From: Uloborus plumipes
Taxonomy: Eukaryota; Arthropoda; Arachnida; Araneae; Uloboridae
NCBI GenBank assembly: GCA_038373865.1
Contig: JAXGGA010002973.1
Span: forward strand, 47,042 to 111,041
DNA length: 64,000 nt
Reading direction: 5' to 3'
Shown here: piece by piece, positions 36,984-48,480 of the stretch
Numbering within the stretch: position 1 is the first letter of the stretch
Layout: each line of letters opens with the position of its first letter
Made by a program: the position numbers and the translations under genes
Notes under the pieces: model-generated
Told to the model about the DNA's origin: nothing
Database searches by the model: none
What the model saw: the letters and a program-made list of their open reading frames with translations, nothing else

Positions 36984-37022
36984 AACGTCTAAAAGGAAGA
37001 AAAATACTTCCTTTTAGACGTT
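36984..37022. repeat. Perfect 16-bp stem hairpin
   Basis: AACGTCTAAAAGGAAG, loop AAAAATA, then CTTCCTTTTAGACGTT, followed by further T residues. A second small inverted pair, GCAGCCT and AGGCTGC, follows near 37034-37051. Function unknown. Confidence 0.8.
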
Positions 37023-37079
37023 TTTAACGTGCGGCAGCCTCTTCAGGCTGCAGCAACCTGAAAAGGCTGCTGCAGAGAT

Positions 37080-38950
37080 TCGTTGTAACATCGCCATTTA
37101 ACATTCGTTTTGCTCGAATCTAGCCAAGTGTTGTATAAAGCAATAGGTTTTTTTAACAAAATTTTCGTAGTAACAGATATGAAAAATAAAGTTTATTACT
37201 TTCATTTCTTCATGCACTTTTAACTAAGGATAGAGAAGTCAAGTAACATATCTTGAGAAATAAAGTTTATGTATGCGACCTAACTCATCTGTCCGATTTG
37301 TTGATAGTATAATTGCTTTCGGTAATATTAGGATGAAATTACTAGAAGAGATATACCTAATTACACGATTTTTTTTTAGTTCAAAATACAATCTACAAAA
37401 TAAATAGTAGAAGCTGTTGCTTAGACTCGAACAAATCTTTTATCACTGTCAAAAAAATGAAAAACAAAAACATTCAATCACAAACGAAAAATCTTTGAGC
37501 TGGTAGGGCAAAAGCTACAACATCTTCCATAACAAAAAAACGACGCAATTAAATAAGAGGGGCGATAAAAGCAAATGGTGGCCAAATAGTATAAAAAACT
37601 AAGAGACAGCGAAAAAGAATTAATAACAAAAAACTGTCCACCCATACAAATAGTGGAATAGGGGAAACAATTTATTCCAAGTGGTACGCTTTTCTATTGA
37701 TGTCTTTTTTTTTTTGCCAATCGCTTGCTCACTTAATCATACTTACTTTAGTGCATTACGTACTGTTAATCACATTTCCTTTTCGGATATTTTCATTTCT
37801 CTATCTCTAATCTTTGCTTATTTTTCCATAACACTGATTTTTATTTTATTTTATTGAGACTGGAGTATATAGTTTTCTTTATGAGATACTATTTGGCTGT
37901 TGATTTTGATTATCATTAGTCGATTGGATATTAAACTCGACATTTTTCTTTTTCCTTATACTTGTTATCAACCTTATTAAACTTAAAGAAAAACTATGAC
38001 GTATTTCACTTTCATCTGAATAGACTTTTTTTTCTGGAAAATTCCATCATTTAAACTTCCTCACTTGAAAACGCCTTCTTAAGATAATCAAACTTTCCAA
38101 AAGTAAACAAATCGCAGAGAAGAGTTGCTGAGGCGGAAATGAATTTCAGCGGGAATCTATAATATTTTGCTTCGATCCAAAGACCGGATCTGAAACACTT
38201 TTAATATCCTGGGAAAAAGATTATAATTTGAGATGTCTGCCAATTTGGTTATTCTAGAAGTTGGGAAAGATTCTCAAAGAAGAAGACTTTGGATGTAGCT
38301 GAATGAAAACCAAGCATTCCAATTAGAAGATATAGATCACAACAGAAACGGTCATGCACAGGAAACTTTTGACACGGTTTTTTTATTATCAATCAATATG
38401 TTATTGATTGATTATTTTTCAAAATATGTGGAAGTTTAGTCATTGAAGCATAGAAAAGTGCACAAAATCTAATAAAAATTTATATTTAATAAAATGTATC
38501 ACTTAATAAATATTTTTAAAATTTTTACTTGGATGGCTTCAAGTTTTGACACTAAAAATTTAACTTTGGTTAAGTATGCAAATTCACACACTGGTCCCGA
38601 CTTGCTATATTGAGCCAAAGTTACATTAATTTGGGAAAGGCTTCATTAAATAATCCAAAAAGCTTACATTTTATGCAACGAAATAGGGGATACTCAACAC
38701 TTCACTGCATTATATAATCTTCTTTTCTCATTGTGATTAGAGTTATTCTTTACATATCACAGTAGAACAATTGCATATGTACCATTGTTAATGGGCATAA
38801 CTTCTGGAGTAAGCTGTTCAAATGTTAAGAAAACTCTAATTGTTGGAGGAAAGATTTATGCAGCCAGTGTAAAGTTCTACCAAGCGTTAAAATTTCTGGA
38901 GTATTTTTCAAAGCACATGCGTTGAGACAAATATCGACGCAGAGCACTTA
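37080..38950. other. AT-rich stretch with no recognised gene
   Basis: No gene, RNA or paired terminal repeat was recognised. Confidence 0.45.
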
Positions 38951-38969
38951 AAGTCTTTTGAACGTACCC

Positions 38970-39062
38970 AAGAATGTGGCTCAACCAGCCGAGTGGTAAA
39001 ACGCGCTTGTTTTTAGAGCTTTCTATACGTGGTAAGTTCGCGGTTCGGGATTTCAATCCCAT
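38970..39062 (+). repeat. tRNA-like relic
   Basis: AACCAGCCGAGTGGTAAAAC then GCGGTTCGGGATTTCAATCC give A-box-like and B-box-like text of a Leu/Ser-type tRNA, with a disrupted T arm. Likely a pseudogene or SINE head. Confidence 0.4.
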
Positions 39063-39544
39063 TATGTAAAAGTAAAATAACTAACAAATTTGTGAATTGT
39101 TGATTTACAGAAGGAAGGCCTGAATCTAACAAACATTACATGAAAGAATAACTGAAAGTAATTTTCTAACCTGATGAATACTCTTCTTTCTTTTGGAAGA
39201 TAATTCTGGGGAAACCTTACACACAAAAATTGGTGAAACGTTACGCTATAGTTATATTACCATGGTGTAACCTTCCACAAGTGACACGTTACTTTACACC
39301 AAATCTATCGGTGAATTACTCCATAGCAAGAGAGGCAATACTGCCAAGACATAATTGAGGGGTAAAGTCACACATTTTTTTTTTCACAATGAAACTAGTC
39401 TCATGAATGTACGTTGTACAAAGAGTACGCGAGGCAAAAAAGTTGAGCTTCATAACTTTCGGGACAAACCCTGCATACGGCAGATATTAAAACGCCGCAG
39501 ACAAACATTTAGGACTACTGAATTGACTAGTTAGCCTTAGTAGC

Positions 39545-39660
39545 TCTTTACCTGTTTTTACATTTTTAAGATTTTATCCTTCTACATTTTATATTTTTAC
39601 ATTTAACATTTTGCTTTTTTACATTTTAGCTTTTTACATTTTATATGTTTACATTTCCCT
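39545..39660 (+). repeat. Degenerate TTTTACATTTTA minisatellite
   Basis: Short units of TTTTTACATTTTA with small variations recur about seven times. A simple sequence that precedes the hAT insertion. Confidence 0.65.
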
Positions 39661-39765
39661 CTTTTCCCTTATTAGTCCCCTTTTTATATTTTTTATTTAT
39701 ACACTCTGCTTTGCCTCTCTTCGTGTGTGTGTGTTGAGTAAAGATGTGCCGGATCAGGAAAAATG

Positions 39766-39841
39766 CAGATCCGCGGATACGGATACGGATACGGATCATT
39801 CGTGTCGAGATCCGCGGATACGGATACGGATACGGATCTTT
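39766..39841 (+). repeat. Left subterminal CGGATA repeats of the hAT
   Basis: Two direct copies of AGATCCGCGGATACGGATAC with extra GGATAC units, separated by ATTCGTGTCG. Clustered subterminal repeats are known transposase-binding sites in hAT elements, so that role is inferred here. Confidence 0.8.
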
Positions 39842-40468
39842 TTCCCCCTTTTTAAATTCGAGCTCATTTGGTACCCCCCCCCCCCCCGCTCTGTTGTCCG
39901 AATCATCAGCACGTTTTTTGTGGCGTAACCCGGGGGGGGGGGATTAAAAGAACTCAGATGGAGATAAATGTTCTGCCGTGATAAGCACAAAAGTGACATC
40001 TGCAGTTGAGCTCAAATGAGAAAATGATCTTTAAAGTTTTATGCCGCCAAGTATTTGATCCAGATTCCACTTTTTTTCAAGTTCTTAAAAAAATATTCTT
40101 TATTCACAAATGGCCGTAAAACTTCGTCTATTGGTAAAATAATTCATAAGGAACTATCTGGTGACAATAACTCAATTTTGATTATATAAAAAAAAAAAAG
40201 TGCACATACCACATTTGTGCTAGTCGACTGTGATTAATCCGCCTCGAATGAAATCGAAAAAAAGTAAGCGCGATTGACATTGACAGGTGCAACAGCCAAA
40301 CTTATCTTTCCGAAAACGAAGGTGCCATATTGTCCAGACTTAGGTCTACTCACCGTCGTTCTCTCGCCAATGAGGGTTTTTTTTCTCCTTTTTTTTTTCT
40401 TTTTTTTTTCTGTGCATACCGTAGAATTGAATTTGGATATTCATTCTGCTCTATGCAAGTACAAAACT

Positions 40469-42244
40469 ATGTCGACTAAAAAGTTCAGCAGTACCATATG
40501 GACTTATTTTACAGTGGTGAGTGAAGTGAACGCCAAGTGCAAAATTTGCGATGGGATATATTCCGGAAAAGGTAAAGGAACGACTTCTCTTAGAAACCAT
40601 CTAGAGAGAAAGCACAACGAAGAATATAATTTATTCTTAGAAGAAAACGTTAAAAAGAAAAAATATGAAATACCGGGAACATCTTTACAGGCTGCAAAAA
40701 GGGGATTCCGTCAAACTTTTTTAGAAGATTGCATAGCAAAAGCAACAAAGTGGGATAATACTAACCCAAAGTCAATTGTTGTTCCAAATTATGTTTTAAA
40801 AGGCAGAAAATATTTTACAGAGCTAGTTTGTACCGAACTTTATGATAAAGTGGCATCAAAAATAAAGAAAATGTTGCAACATTTTGAGAAAATCTCCTTT
40901 ACTTCAGATATTTGGCCCGACTCTTCCTCAGTAGTTTCTTTGTTATCATTAACTTGTCATGGAATATCCAAAGATTTCGTGCGAAAAAATATCGTTTTGA
41001 AAGCAGAGATTCTTGAAGAACGACACACTGGAGATTACATTTCTGAAATATTTCTAAGTATGTTGGAAGAATGGGATATTCCAAAACAAAATGTGCACTG
41101 CATGGTTAGAGATGGAGGATCCAATATGAAGCGCGCCACTACCTTGTCTGAAATAAATGATATCGACTGTACAGCACATCAACTGCATCTGGTGGTCAAA
41201 CATGCTATTAAAAAAGTTGATACGATCTCCCTATTACTTACAAAGTGCAGGAAAATTGCAGGACATTTTAACCATTCTACAATGGCAAAGCAAGAATTAG
41301 AGAAATTGCAAGTTCGTCTCAATCAAAAAATCTTAAAAGTTTTGCAAGACTCTCCCACACGCTGGAATTCCAGCTATTATATGTTGGAAAGACTCGATTG
41401 CATCAAGGACTCGTTATCACTTTATTCTTCTAATAATAAAATAGAACAGCTGGATGCCGAAGAATGGATTTTAATTCATGAATTAGTGAACGTACTGAAG
41501 CCTCTGGAAGAAACCACAAAAAAATTGAGCTCACACAACGTATGTATCTCTGACGTTATTCCTCTGGTACGAGCCTTGAACAAAGTATATGATGAGATGG
41601 GAAGTTCTGCCAATAATGGTGAAAGTGTGAACATCAGCGCTGCTTCTGTTGTTGATTTTGTGAGTTCTTTAAAGATAGAATTACAAAATCGTTTTTCTGA
41701 CATCGACAGCAATATTTTTTTCCAAATGTCGACATTTTTAGATCCACGATACAAAGGTAAATTTTTCAGTGACTTATTAATAGATGATATCAAACAGAAA
41801 CTCATGGCCTTAGAAACAACGGAAGTAAGTCTCACGACATCTGCAGCAAGCCTCGAAGAACCTATTATTGCGAGAAAAGAACATTGCACCAGCTTAGAAG
41901 AGTCGATGGCTAACATGTTGGACAGTGGCGATGAGGAATTTGACAATCAAATAACAGATACAAAAGCTAATTTGATTACAGAATACGTTAAAGAGAAGAG
42001 ATTATCCTGAGACCAAGACCCATTAAAGTATTGGCAGATCAACAGAAATAAATTTGGCGATCTTAGTAACATTGTTCGGATGTATTTATCGGCCTCTGGA
42101 ACAAGCGTTCCTAGTGAGCAGTTTTTTAGTGCTGCAGGAATTGTCTATGATCCACATCGAAATAGACTTTCCGGGGACAAAGCTGCCAAGTTACTATTTT
42201 TAAAGTTCAATTTACCACTTCTTAATTTTGATTATGATATGTAA
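40469..42244 (+). pseudogene. hAT transposase with BED zinc finger, one in-frame TGA
   Basis: hAT transposases cut and paste DNA using an RNase H-like core. The start is set at Met 40469 (MSTKKF), because the 65 codons upstream include a poly-Phe run from poly(T). Numbered from this Met, a BED zinc finger has Cys24, Cys27, His44 and His49 (KCKIC...NHLERKH). SDIW gives the first Asp at 147, and RDGGSNM gives the second at 215. C-AHQLHL follows at 234, TRWNSSYYML with Trp299, and LDPRYK at about 424. A TGA at 42008-42010 ends the open frame, yet the same frame stays open for 77 more codons to TAA 42242-42244. Those codons encode the hATC dimerisation block (KYWQINRNKFGD, then SEQFFSAAG with Glu near 550). 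Without that block the protein should be inactive. No other lesion is visible. The minus-strand open frame at 41476-41946 is a shadow. Confidence 0.93.
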
Positions 42245-42288
42245 CTTTTTCTACTAATTGTGATGATGTGATTTTCGTCCAATGGTTG

Positions 42289-42334
<46 letters not shown>
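42289..42334. repeat. (TA)n microsatellite
   Basis: About 22 tandem TA units in the 3' region of the hAT, shortly after the transposase stop. Confidence 0.9.
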
Positions 42335-42338
<4 letters not shown>

Positions 42339-42764
42339 TCAATTATCTATTATCAGTCATATTATATCAGTCAATTATAAATATACTATAGTCATCAGAA
42401 AACCATAATAGTAATATGAATATCGGTTTTAAACAACTTATTATGTTTTAGTTTTGCATATTATTTTACACTTATTATTTTCTGTGAATTTTACAGGGCA
42501 CATGTAAATAAATTATTTCAGTTCTACGGAGAACATGAATAGTATCATGTTATCTCAATAAATAGTATCAGTTATTCTCTATGTTACATTTTTATAACAT
42601 TAAATTTCAATCTCATTATGAATAATTTAATCAATACTGAACAGTTGTATTGAATACACTTTACATTAGTACTTAATTCATGCCTATAACGTTTTTTTTT
42701 TTTTTTTTTGAAAATAATAGTATATTATTGTAATTCATTTTAAAAATTAAAAAAAAAAAAAAAA

Positions 42765-42860
42765 GATCCGTTTTAGATCCGCCAAAAAAGAAACGGATCC
42801 GGATCGGATACGGATCTTTTTTTCCCTGCGGAGCTCTACGGATACGGATACGGATATCCG
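42765..42860 (-). repeat. Right subterminal CGGATA repeats of the hAT
   Basis: Copies of GATCCG, GGATCCGGATCGGATACGG and TACGGATACGGATA, less regular than at the left end. A long poly(T)/poly(A) pair lies just inside (42691-42765). Confidence 0.75.
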
Positions 42861-42879
42861 GCACATCTCTAGTGTTGAG

Positions 42880-43877
42880 TGAGCTATCTATAAACACTCT
42901 AGTCGATGCTTTTTTCTGTGAAAGAGCTACTACTAAAAATAAAAATAAATAAAAAATAATGAAAAACAGAAAAAATCTTGCCCATTTTGCACACTCGCCT
43001 CTTCACCTGCAAGCACCGGTCTTTCCTAAATAGCTTGTCAATGAATTAGCGAATTACGAAGCAAATTATAACTCGAAAAAGGAAACTTAACTGCAGTCTG
43101 TCAGCAACACATTTACTCGTTACGAAGTAGTGAAACTAAATGCTTTATCTTTGGAAAAGACATTTGATGCTTTAAAAGAATTTTTGCTGGCTTATAAATT
43201 CCAAAGCAGCTACTTGGGAAAATTTAATTATACAAATAAAATTAGGCAAATGAAATTAAGATTTAATTAGTCTTTCAAAAGATAGTAACGACTTCTTGCT
43301 TTTAAAAGCACTGCAAGAATGTGTAGAATGTTTTTTTTTATTCTTGGATGAAATGGGCGATTTACATAAAGCGGTTTATCTCGTTTAACTTACGTGCCTT
43401 TGGGCTGATAACATCAGTGTTACTTAAAGCTATAAGCAAGAGTACTTATTTTAATTTAATTTCTCAGAAATGTATTTACATAATTTGATAACAGGGGTAT
43501 AATTGGTGATTGCTCGTCCTACCACTCCCTAAACGGGTTTTAAACGAGGCGTTAAAACTAGTTCAGTTCGTTTGGAAAAATCTCACTATAGAGAGACGGG
43601 GGAAAAATGGTTCAATACACAATCATTTCAATCAAATATAATTTTCTTCTGTGTTTTATTGTGTTTTAGAATTGTGTATAGCTTGAAGAATATTATTTAA
43701 AGTAATTGTAATGGTAAAAAGAAAATTTACAACATAAATTATTCTAGGCCGAATCACACCTCATGCTTTGGCCAGGTTGAAGCTTCGATGAAATAACCGA
43801 AACTTCGACTTGGGTATTACTTCGCTTAATCTCTAAGATATATGTATAGAGATAGATATAGATATAGATATAGATAT

Positions 43878-43916
<39 letters not shown>

Positions 43917-46028
43917 CAAAGGGAGAAAATCCTACAAGTCTACGCCCATGTTCTACACATATTCTTGATTTAAACTTTTCACCTTCATAGCCTTTTAGAA
44001 AAAAAATTAATTGAGAAAATTATACTGCTTTTCAATCAAATCAAAATCATGGTCCTTAAATTATCGAAAAAAGGAAAACGTTGGGGGGAGGAGGGGCTAT
44101 CTCTCCAGAAAATGATGAGAGATGGGAGAAAATGAGGGTCATATTTGGGTCCAACAGATCATTTTGCATAAGAATTAGAAGGAATTACGTTCAGCGGTGG
44201 TTTTTTTTTTTTTTTTTGATTTTACATAACTAAGCGATAGTTTAGGATTTATTCTTCCGTTTGGTAAAAAAATAATTAAAATACGAAAAAGGAAGTTTAA
44301 AATACGAATATTGTGGCTCCAAGATACTTTGACCGGCTGTACACATTGTAGATACATGTAAAACAAGCTGTGTTTTCCACGATAACCAAGTGCTGACCAA
44401 AACAAATAAAATATTCTAACACTAAAAATACATTTTTAAAAGTTACATAAGTTTTAAAGCAGTGTAATTCTTTTTTTTCTTCTTTAGGCTTTGCTTTTTT
44501 TTTCTATTTTGAAGAGAAAACTTCGATACGCGCATGGCACTTCGGGCATTTTTCGAAATGCGGAATAAGCAGTTGAACTCCCGACACTGTTACCGTCATC
44601 ATTACTATCACCTCTGCATATAAGTATATACATAATAATGTGTATGTACGTACATAGGTACGTACGCATGCATGTTGGCATTTTTTGAGGTAGAAAAAAC
44701 CACTGACGATTCAAAAAAATACACACGTAGTTGCTCAAGTTTTCAGTTCTGTGGGCACTTCAAGAGTGCCATTGTTTCTTTTTTTCAATAAATATGCACC
44801 AAAATTTCGTATTCAAGAAGATTATAATGCTTTGAAAGATTATTCATTTTCTTCGAAAATAACTCTACTAATACATAGGATTCAACAACTGTAACAATGG
44901 CCTTTAAATAAAAATCACGATTAGTAAGAATAAATTGTTGAAACCTGAAACCTTAAAACGTAATAACCTGTGAGAAAGTTAAGGCGTAAAAAAGATATAA
45001 AGCAAGCATCGTATTTGTACGTAATAAAAAAAGTTGAAAACGGTGATATTTTATGTACATAACTTAATGAAATAATTCTTTCAAGCATAACGTTTAACGA
45101 TCAAATTTCTAAAACATCCTTATTTGACAAGAAACACATGCATTATGGTTTGAAAATATTTGAGAAGTTAAAGTCTAGCTTTTGCATTTTTTAAGCATTA
45201 AATATAAGTATTTTGTAATTTTTTCTCGTTCAAACGTAAACTGCTTACCTTCCTTTGAAAAATCTCTTCAGCATAGAACGGAGAATAACTTAAATTTTCT
45301 AATTACCTTCTGGGTGCATGAATTTTTAATCAAAATTTTAATTAGAAGTACTAATGTTTCCGACGAAATTGATACCTTAAGTCTTCCATTGTTTGCTGGA
45401 ATGAGGATCTGCTTCAAAGTCAAAAGCAGCTTCGTTTATTTAACGAGGAAATATGTAAAAATTTTGTTTCTGTTAAGATAACGTTTGAAACATAAGTTAT
45501 TGGTTTTTGTCTAAAAACAAAAAACTTTGAGAAGCAAAATTTCGATAAACATATTTTAATTGCATTTTTGTAATCAATATCTTTTATTAATTTAATGAGA
45601 TCAATAAAATGTATTCCTTAACTTCTAGGAACAATATTTTTTTTATTAATACACGATTATTTTAGAAACCCTTTTAATAGAAATCTTGGTATTTTAGCCT
45701 CGTTTTCTATAAAAATAAAATGTTATATGTATACATGTAAATTGTATATGAAATTTAAAAATGAAATAATGTAAATAAGAACTTATATGAAACGTATTTC
45801 ATTAAGCACAGAAATAAATTAAAATCAGATAGTAGGTTCAATGAAAGAAGTGCAAAATTTAAAAAATAGGCTTTCTTTGGACAAAATCAAAGTTTATCTA
45901 AAACTACTTTTGTCTGAAAGCCATTGTACTTTAACCCCATAGATGGCTTTTTGATTTGCACAAAATAAAATTCAGTTTTGAATAGCTAAGAAATTTCAAA
46001 TCAGAATGGGCAAGAAATAATTACTCCT
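42880..46028. other. AT-rich stretch with microsatellites, no gene
   Basis: GATATA units (about 43850-43875) run into TTTA units (43876-43914). GTACGTAC and GCATGCATG palindromes lie near 44645-44674. No coding region or paired element ends were recognised. Confidence 0.5.
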
Positions 46029-46057
46029 ACTAGCTACGTGACCCGGCGTTGCACGGG

Positions 46058-46270
46058 CTTTAATATAGTGAAGAGAGTTTTAGAAAACTACTCGCCAAGG
46101 CGGCTCGCCTTTAAAGTAGTGAGGTAAGTTTAAACAACCTACTCGCCGCCAAGGCGGCTCGCCTTTAAAATAGCGAGGAAAGTTTCAACAAACTATTCGC
46201 CACCAAGGCGGCTCTCCTTTAAAGTACCAAGGAAAGTTCCAACAAATTACTCCCCGCTAAAGTGGCTTGC
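46058..46270 (+). repeat. 54-bp tandem array, about four units
   Basis: Units CTCGCCGCCAAGGCGGCTCG, then CCTTTAAAATAGCGAGGAAA, then GTTTCAACAAACTA. Each unit carries the palindrome GCCGCCAAGGCGGC or a decayed form. Unit starts are near 46091, 46142, 46196 and 46251, with a partial unit before. Confidence 0.82.
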
Positions 46271-46644
46271 TAAAAAGTTTTCCTGCATCAAAGAATCAAT
46301 CGAATTATTTGCACATGCTTCCTCAAAAAAAAAAAAGACGACGTCAAGTAGCGCATACTTAGCACTCTCCCTAAATAACAAATAAAATTCCTTACCAAAA
46401 ACAATTATTTCCAAACCGCTTTCTTCCTGTAAAATTAATTGCAAAATTCTAAACGAAAAAGTTCTTTTAATATTTGGATCGCAGCCAAAAAAAGTCCCTT
46501 CTAAAAACAGCAATTGCAATTTTATTTAAAAACACATTTTCAAAATGGTATACCAGAGAAAAAATATAAGTCATTAATAATTAGAATAAAAACAATTGTT
46601 AGAACTTTGTTGTAACACGTATTCAAAATGACAATGGAAAGAAA

Positions 46645-47560
46645 TAACACTCTTTAATTTTAAAAAGTTCAATAATTTAATTAACGTTTTAATTTAAAAT
46701 GGCAACGGTAAGAAATAAATGTCTTGGAATTTTAAATAGTTCAATAATTTAATTAACGCTTTAATTTAAAATGGCTACGGAAAGAAATAAAAGTCTTGGA
46801 ATTTTAAATAGTTCAATAATTTAATTAACGTTTTAATTCAAAATGGCAACGGTAAGAAATAAAAGTCTTGGAATTTTAAATAGTTCAACAATTTAATTAA
46901 CGCTTTAATTTAAAATGGCTACGGAAAGAAATAAAAGTCTTGGAATTTTAAATAGTTCAATAATTTAATTAACGTTTTAATTCAAAATGGCAACGGTAAG
47001 AAATAAAAGTCTTGGAATTTAAAATAGTGCAATAATTTAATTAACGCTTTAATTTAAAATGGCGACTGAAAGAAATAAATGTCTTGGAATTTTAAATAGT
47101 TCAATAATTTAATTAACGTTTTAATTTAAAATGGCAACGGTAAGAAATAAAAGTCTTGGAATTTTAAATAGTTCAACAATTTAATTAACGTTTTAATTCA
47201 AAATGGCAACGGTAAGAAATAAAAGTCTTGGAATTTAAAATAGTGCAATAATTTAATTAACGCTTTAATTTAAAATGGCGACTGAAAGAAATAAATGTCT
47301 TGGAATTTTAAATAGTTCAATAATTTAATTAACGTTTTAATTCAAAATGGCAACGGTAAGAAATAAATGTCCTGGAATTTTAAATAGTTCAATAATTTAA
47401 TTAACGCTTTAATTTAAAATGGCAACGGTAAGAAATAAAAGTCTTGGAATTTAAAATAGTGCAATAATTTAATTAACGCTTTAATTTAAAATGGCAACTG
47501 AAAGAAATAAATGTCTTGGAATTTTAAAAGTGCAAAGAATTTAATTAACGTTTTAATTAA
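46645..47560 (+). repeat. 72-bp satellite-like array, about 12 to 13 units
   Basis: Unit: AATTTTAAATAGTTCAATAA, TTTAATTAACGTTTTAATTC, AAAATGGCAACGGTAAGAAA, TAAAAGTCTTGG. Two variants mostly alternate: type A (AACGTTTTAAT with GGCAACGGTAAG) and type B (AACGCTTTAAT with GGCTACGGAAAG or GGCGACTGAAAG). This gives a 144-bp higher-order period, broken by A-A and hybrid units in the second half. Confidence 0.9.
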
Positions 47561-47687
47561 TATCTCAGCTAATTAACGTCGTACAATTACGCGGTTGGTC
47601 TTATTGTCTTCCTTAGAAAATTTCGAATCGAATGGTATTATGTTTGATTCTTTACGCTCAGCAGTTTTTGAGGAGTTCAAGCTTCAG

Positions 47688-47725
47688 ACGGACAGACAGA
47701 TAGACAGACAGACAGACACGGACAG
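47688..47725 (+). repeat. GACA microsatellite at the end of copy A
   Basis: GACA units with a few interruptions. The same tail, shorter, ends copy B near 48437-48457. Confidence 0.8.
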
Positions 47726-48031
47726 ATTTTAATAGTAGTAATTACAGTACCAAATCAAAAAAGACGATATTTTTTCAGGTAAACTTTAAACTAAGAGGTT
47801 CTTGCATAGATTACCCTTTCAGAACACTAAAAGGGCATTTTAGATTGAAATGTAGAATATTCGTCCTTTAACCACCAGTAAATTTACTAACCAGATACTA
47901 CGCTGGATTCTGATGATCAGTAGTTACCATTTTTTAGAAACGTCTCTTTTGGATATATTTATTCATTGATTTGAAAGATTACTGTTTATCTCGAGCCTAC
48001 CTATCTCATTTCTCTGCATTTATACCATAAA

Positions 48032-48480
48032 CTAGCTGCGTGGCCCGGCGTTGCACGGCGCTTCGGGCCTTTAAAGTAGTGAGGACAGTTTCAAAAAACT
48101 ACTCGCTGCCACGGCGGCTCGCTAGAAAGCGCTTCACGCCTTTACTTTTTTCCTGCATCAAAAAGTCATTTGAATTACTGAGATGAATAAAGAGATTCTG
48201 GCTCTGTTCCAAAACGAGGCTACCCGCGAGAGAGGGAGGACTGCGCGATAGCGATATTAGTTCCTACTTCTGAAAGAATGACACAAGGGCAAAAAAACTT
48301 ATTAATTGATATCTCCGTTAATTAAAATCGTACATCTACGATATTGGTCGTTTTATTCAGAAAAGGAAATGTGGAATCAAATGGTACCTCGTTCGATTCT
48401 CTACTTCCAACGGTTCTTGAGGAGTTCAAGCTTCAGATAGGCAGACAGACAGACGCGAACAGATTTTAATGGTATGGAAT
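48032..48480 (+). repeat. Dispersed ACTAGCTGCGTGGCCCGG repeat, copy B
   Basis: Begins AACTAGCTGCGTGGCCCGGC and ends GAGTTCAAGCTTCAGATAGG, CAGACAGACAGAC, GATTTTAATGG. It contains one CTCGCTGCCACGGCGGCTCG unit where copy A has four and lacks the 72-bp array, so it is the compact form of the family. Confidence 0.78.

Larger units (their letters stand above)
39739..42871 (+). mobile_element. Complete hAT transposon, TSD gtgttgag
   Basis: Seen: the exact 8-bp direct repeat gtgttgag at 39731-39738 and 42872-42879 flanks ends TAAAGATGTGCCGGAT (39739) and the complement of TAGAGATGTGCCGGAT (ends 42871). Both ends carry CGGATA-rich subterminal repeats. One long transposase frame lies between them on the plus strand. 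The 3,133-bp size, nTnnnnAn duplication and gene content fit a near-autonomous hAT copy. Its insertion site is a TG microsatellite. Confidence 0.93.
46029..47742 (+). repeat. Dispersed ACTAGCTRCGTGRCCCGG repeat, copy A with tandem arrays
   Basis: Starts ACTAGCTACGTGACCCGGCG, then TTGCACGGGC, and ends with GAGTTCAAGCTTCAGACGG, GACAGACAGACAGACA and GATTTTAATAGTAGTAAT. Copy B (48032-48480) shares both ends. The middle of copy A is expanded by a 54-bp array and a 72-bp array absent from copy B. Similar modules are widespread in arthropods as far as I recall. No protein is seen and the class is uncertain. Confidence 0.75.

Noticed and set aside
39611..39947. Open frames of 105 and 67 residues at the left hAT end
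   Set aside because: They translate the CGGATA ladder and poly(C) into Arg-Ile or Asp-Thr strings and end in low-complexity DNA.
41476..41946. 156-residue minus-strand open frame
   Set aside because: It lies antisense within the clear hAT transposase frame and matches no family I recognise.
42008..42010. Programmed readthrough or selenocysteine at the transposase TGA
   Set aside because: The following bases GAC do not match the CTA context typical of readthrough, and no selenocysteine element was evident. A single mutation is simpler.
46645..47560. CRISPR-like array
   Set aside because: Units are contiguous 72-bp repeats without unique spacers, in a eukaryotic context.
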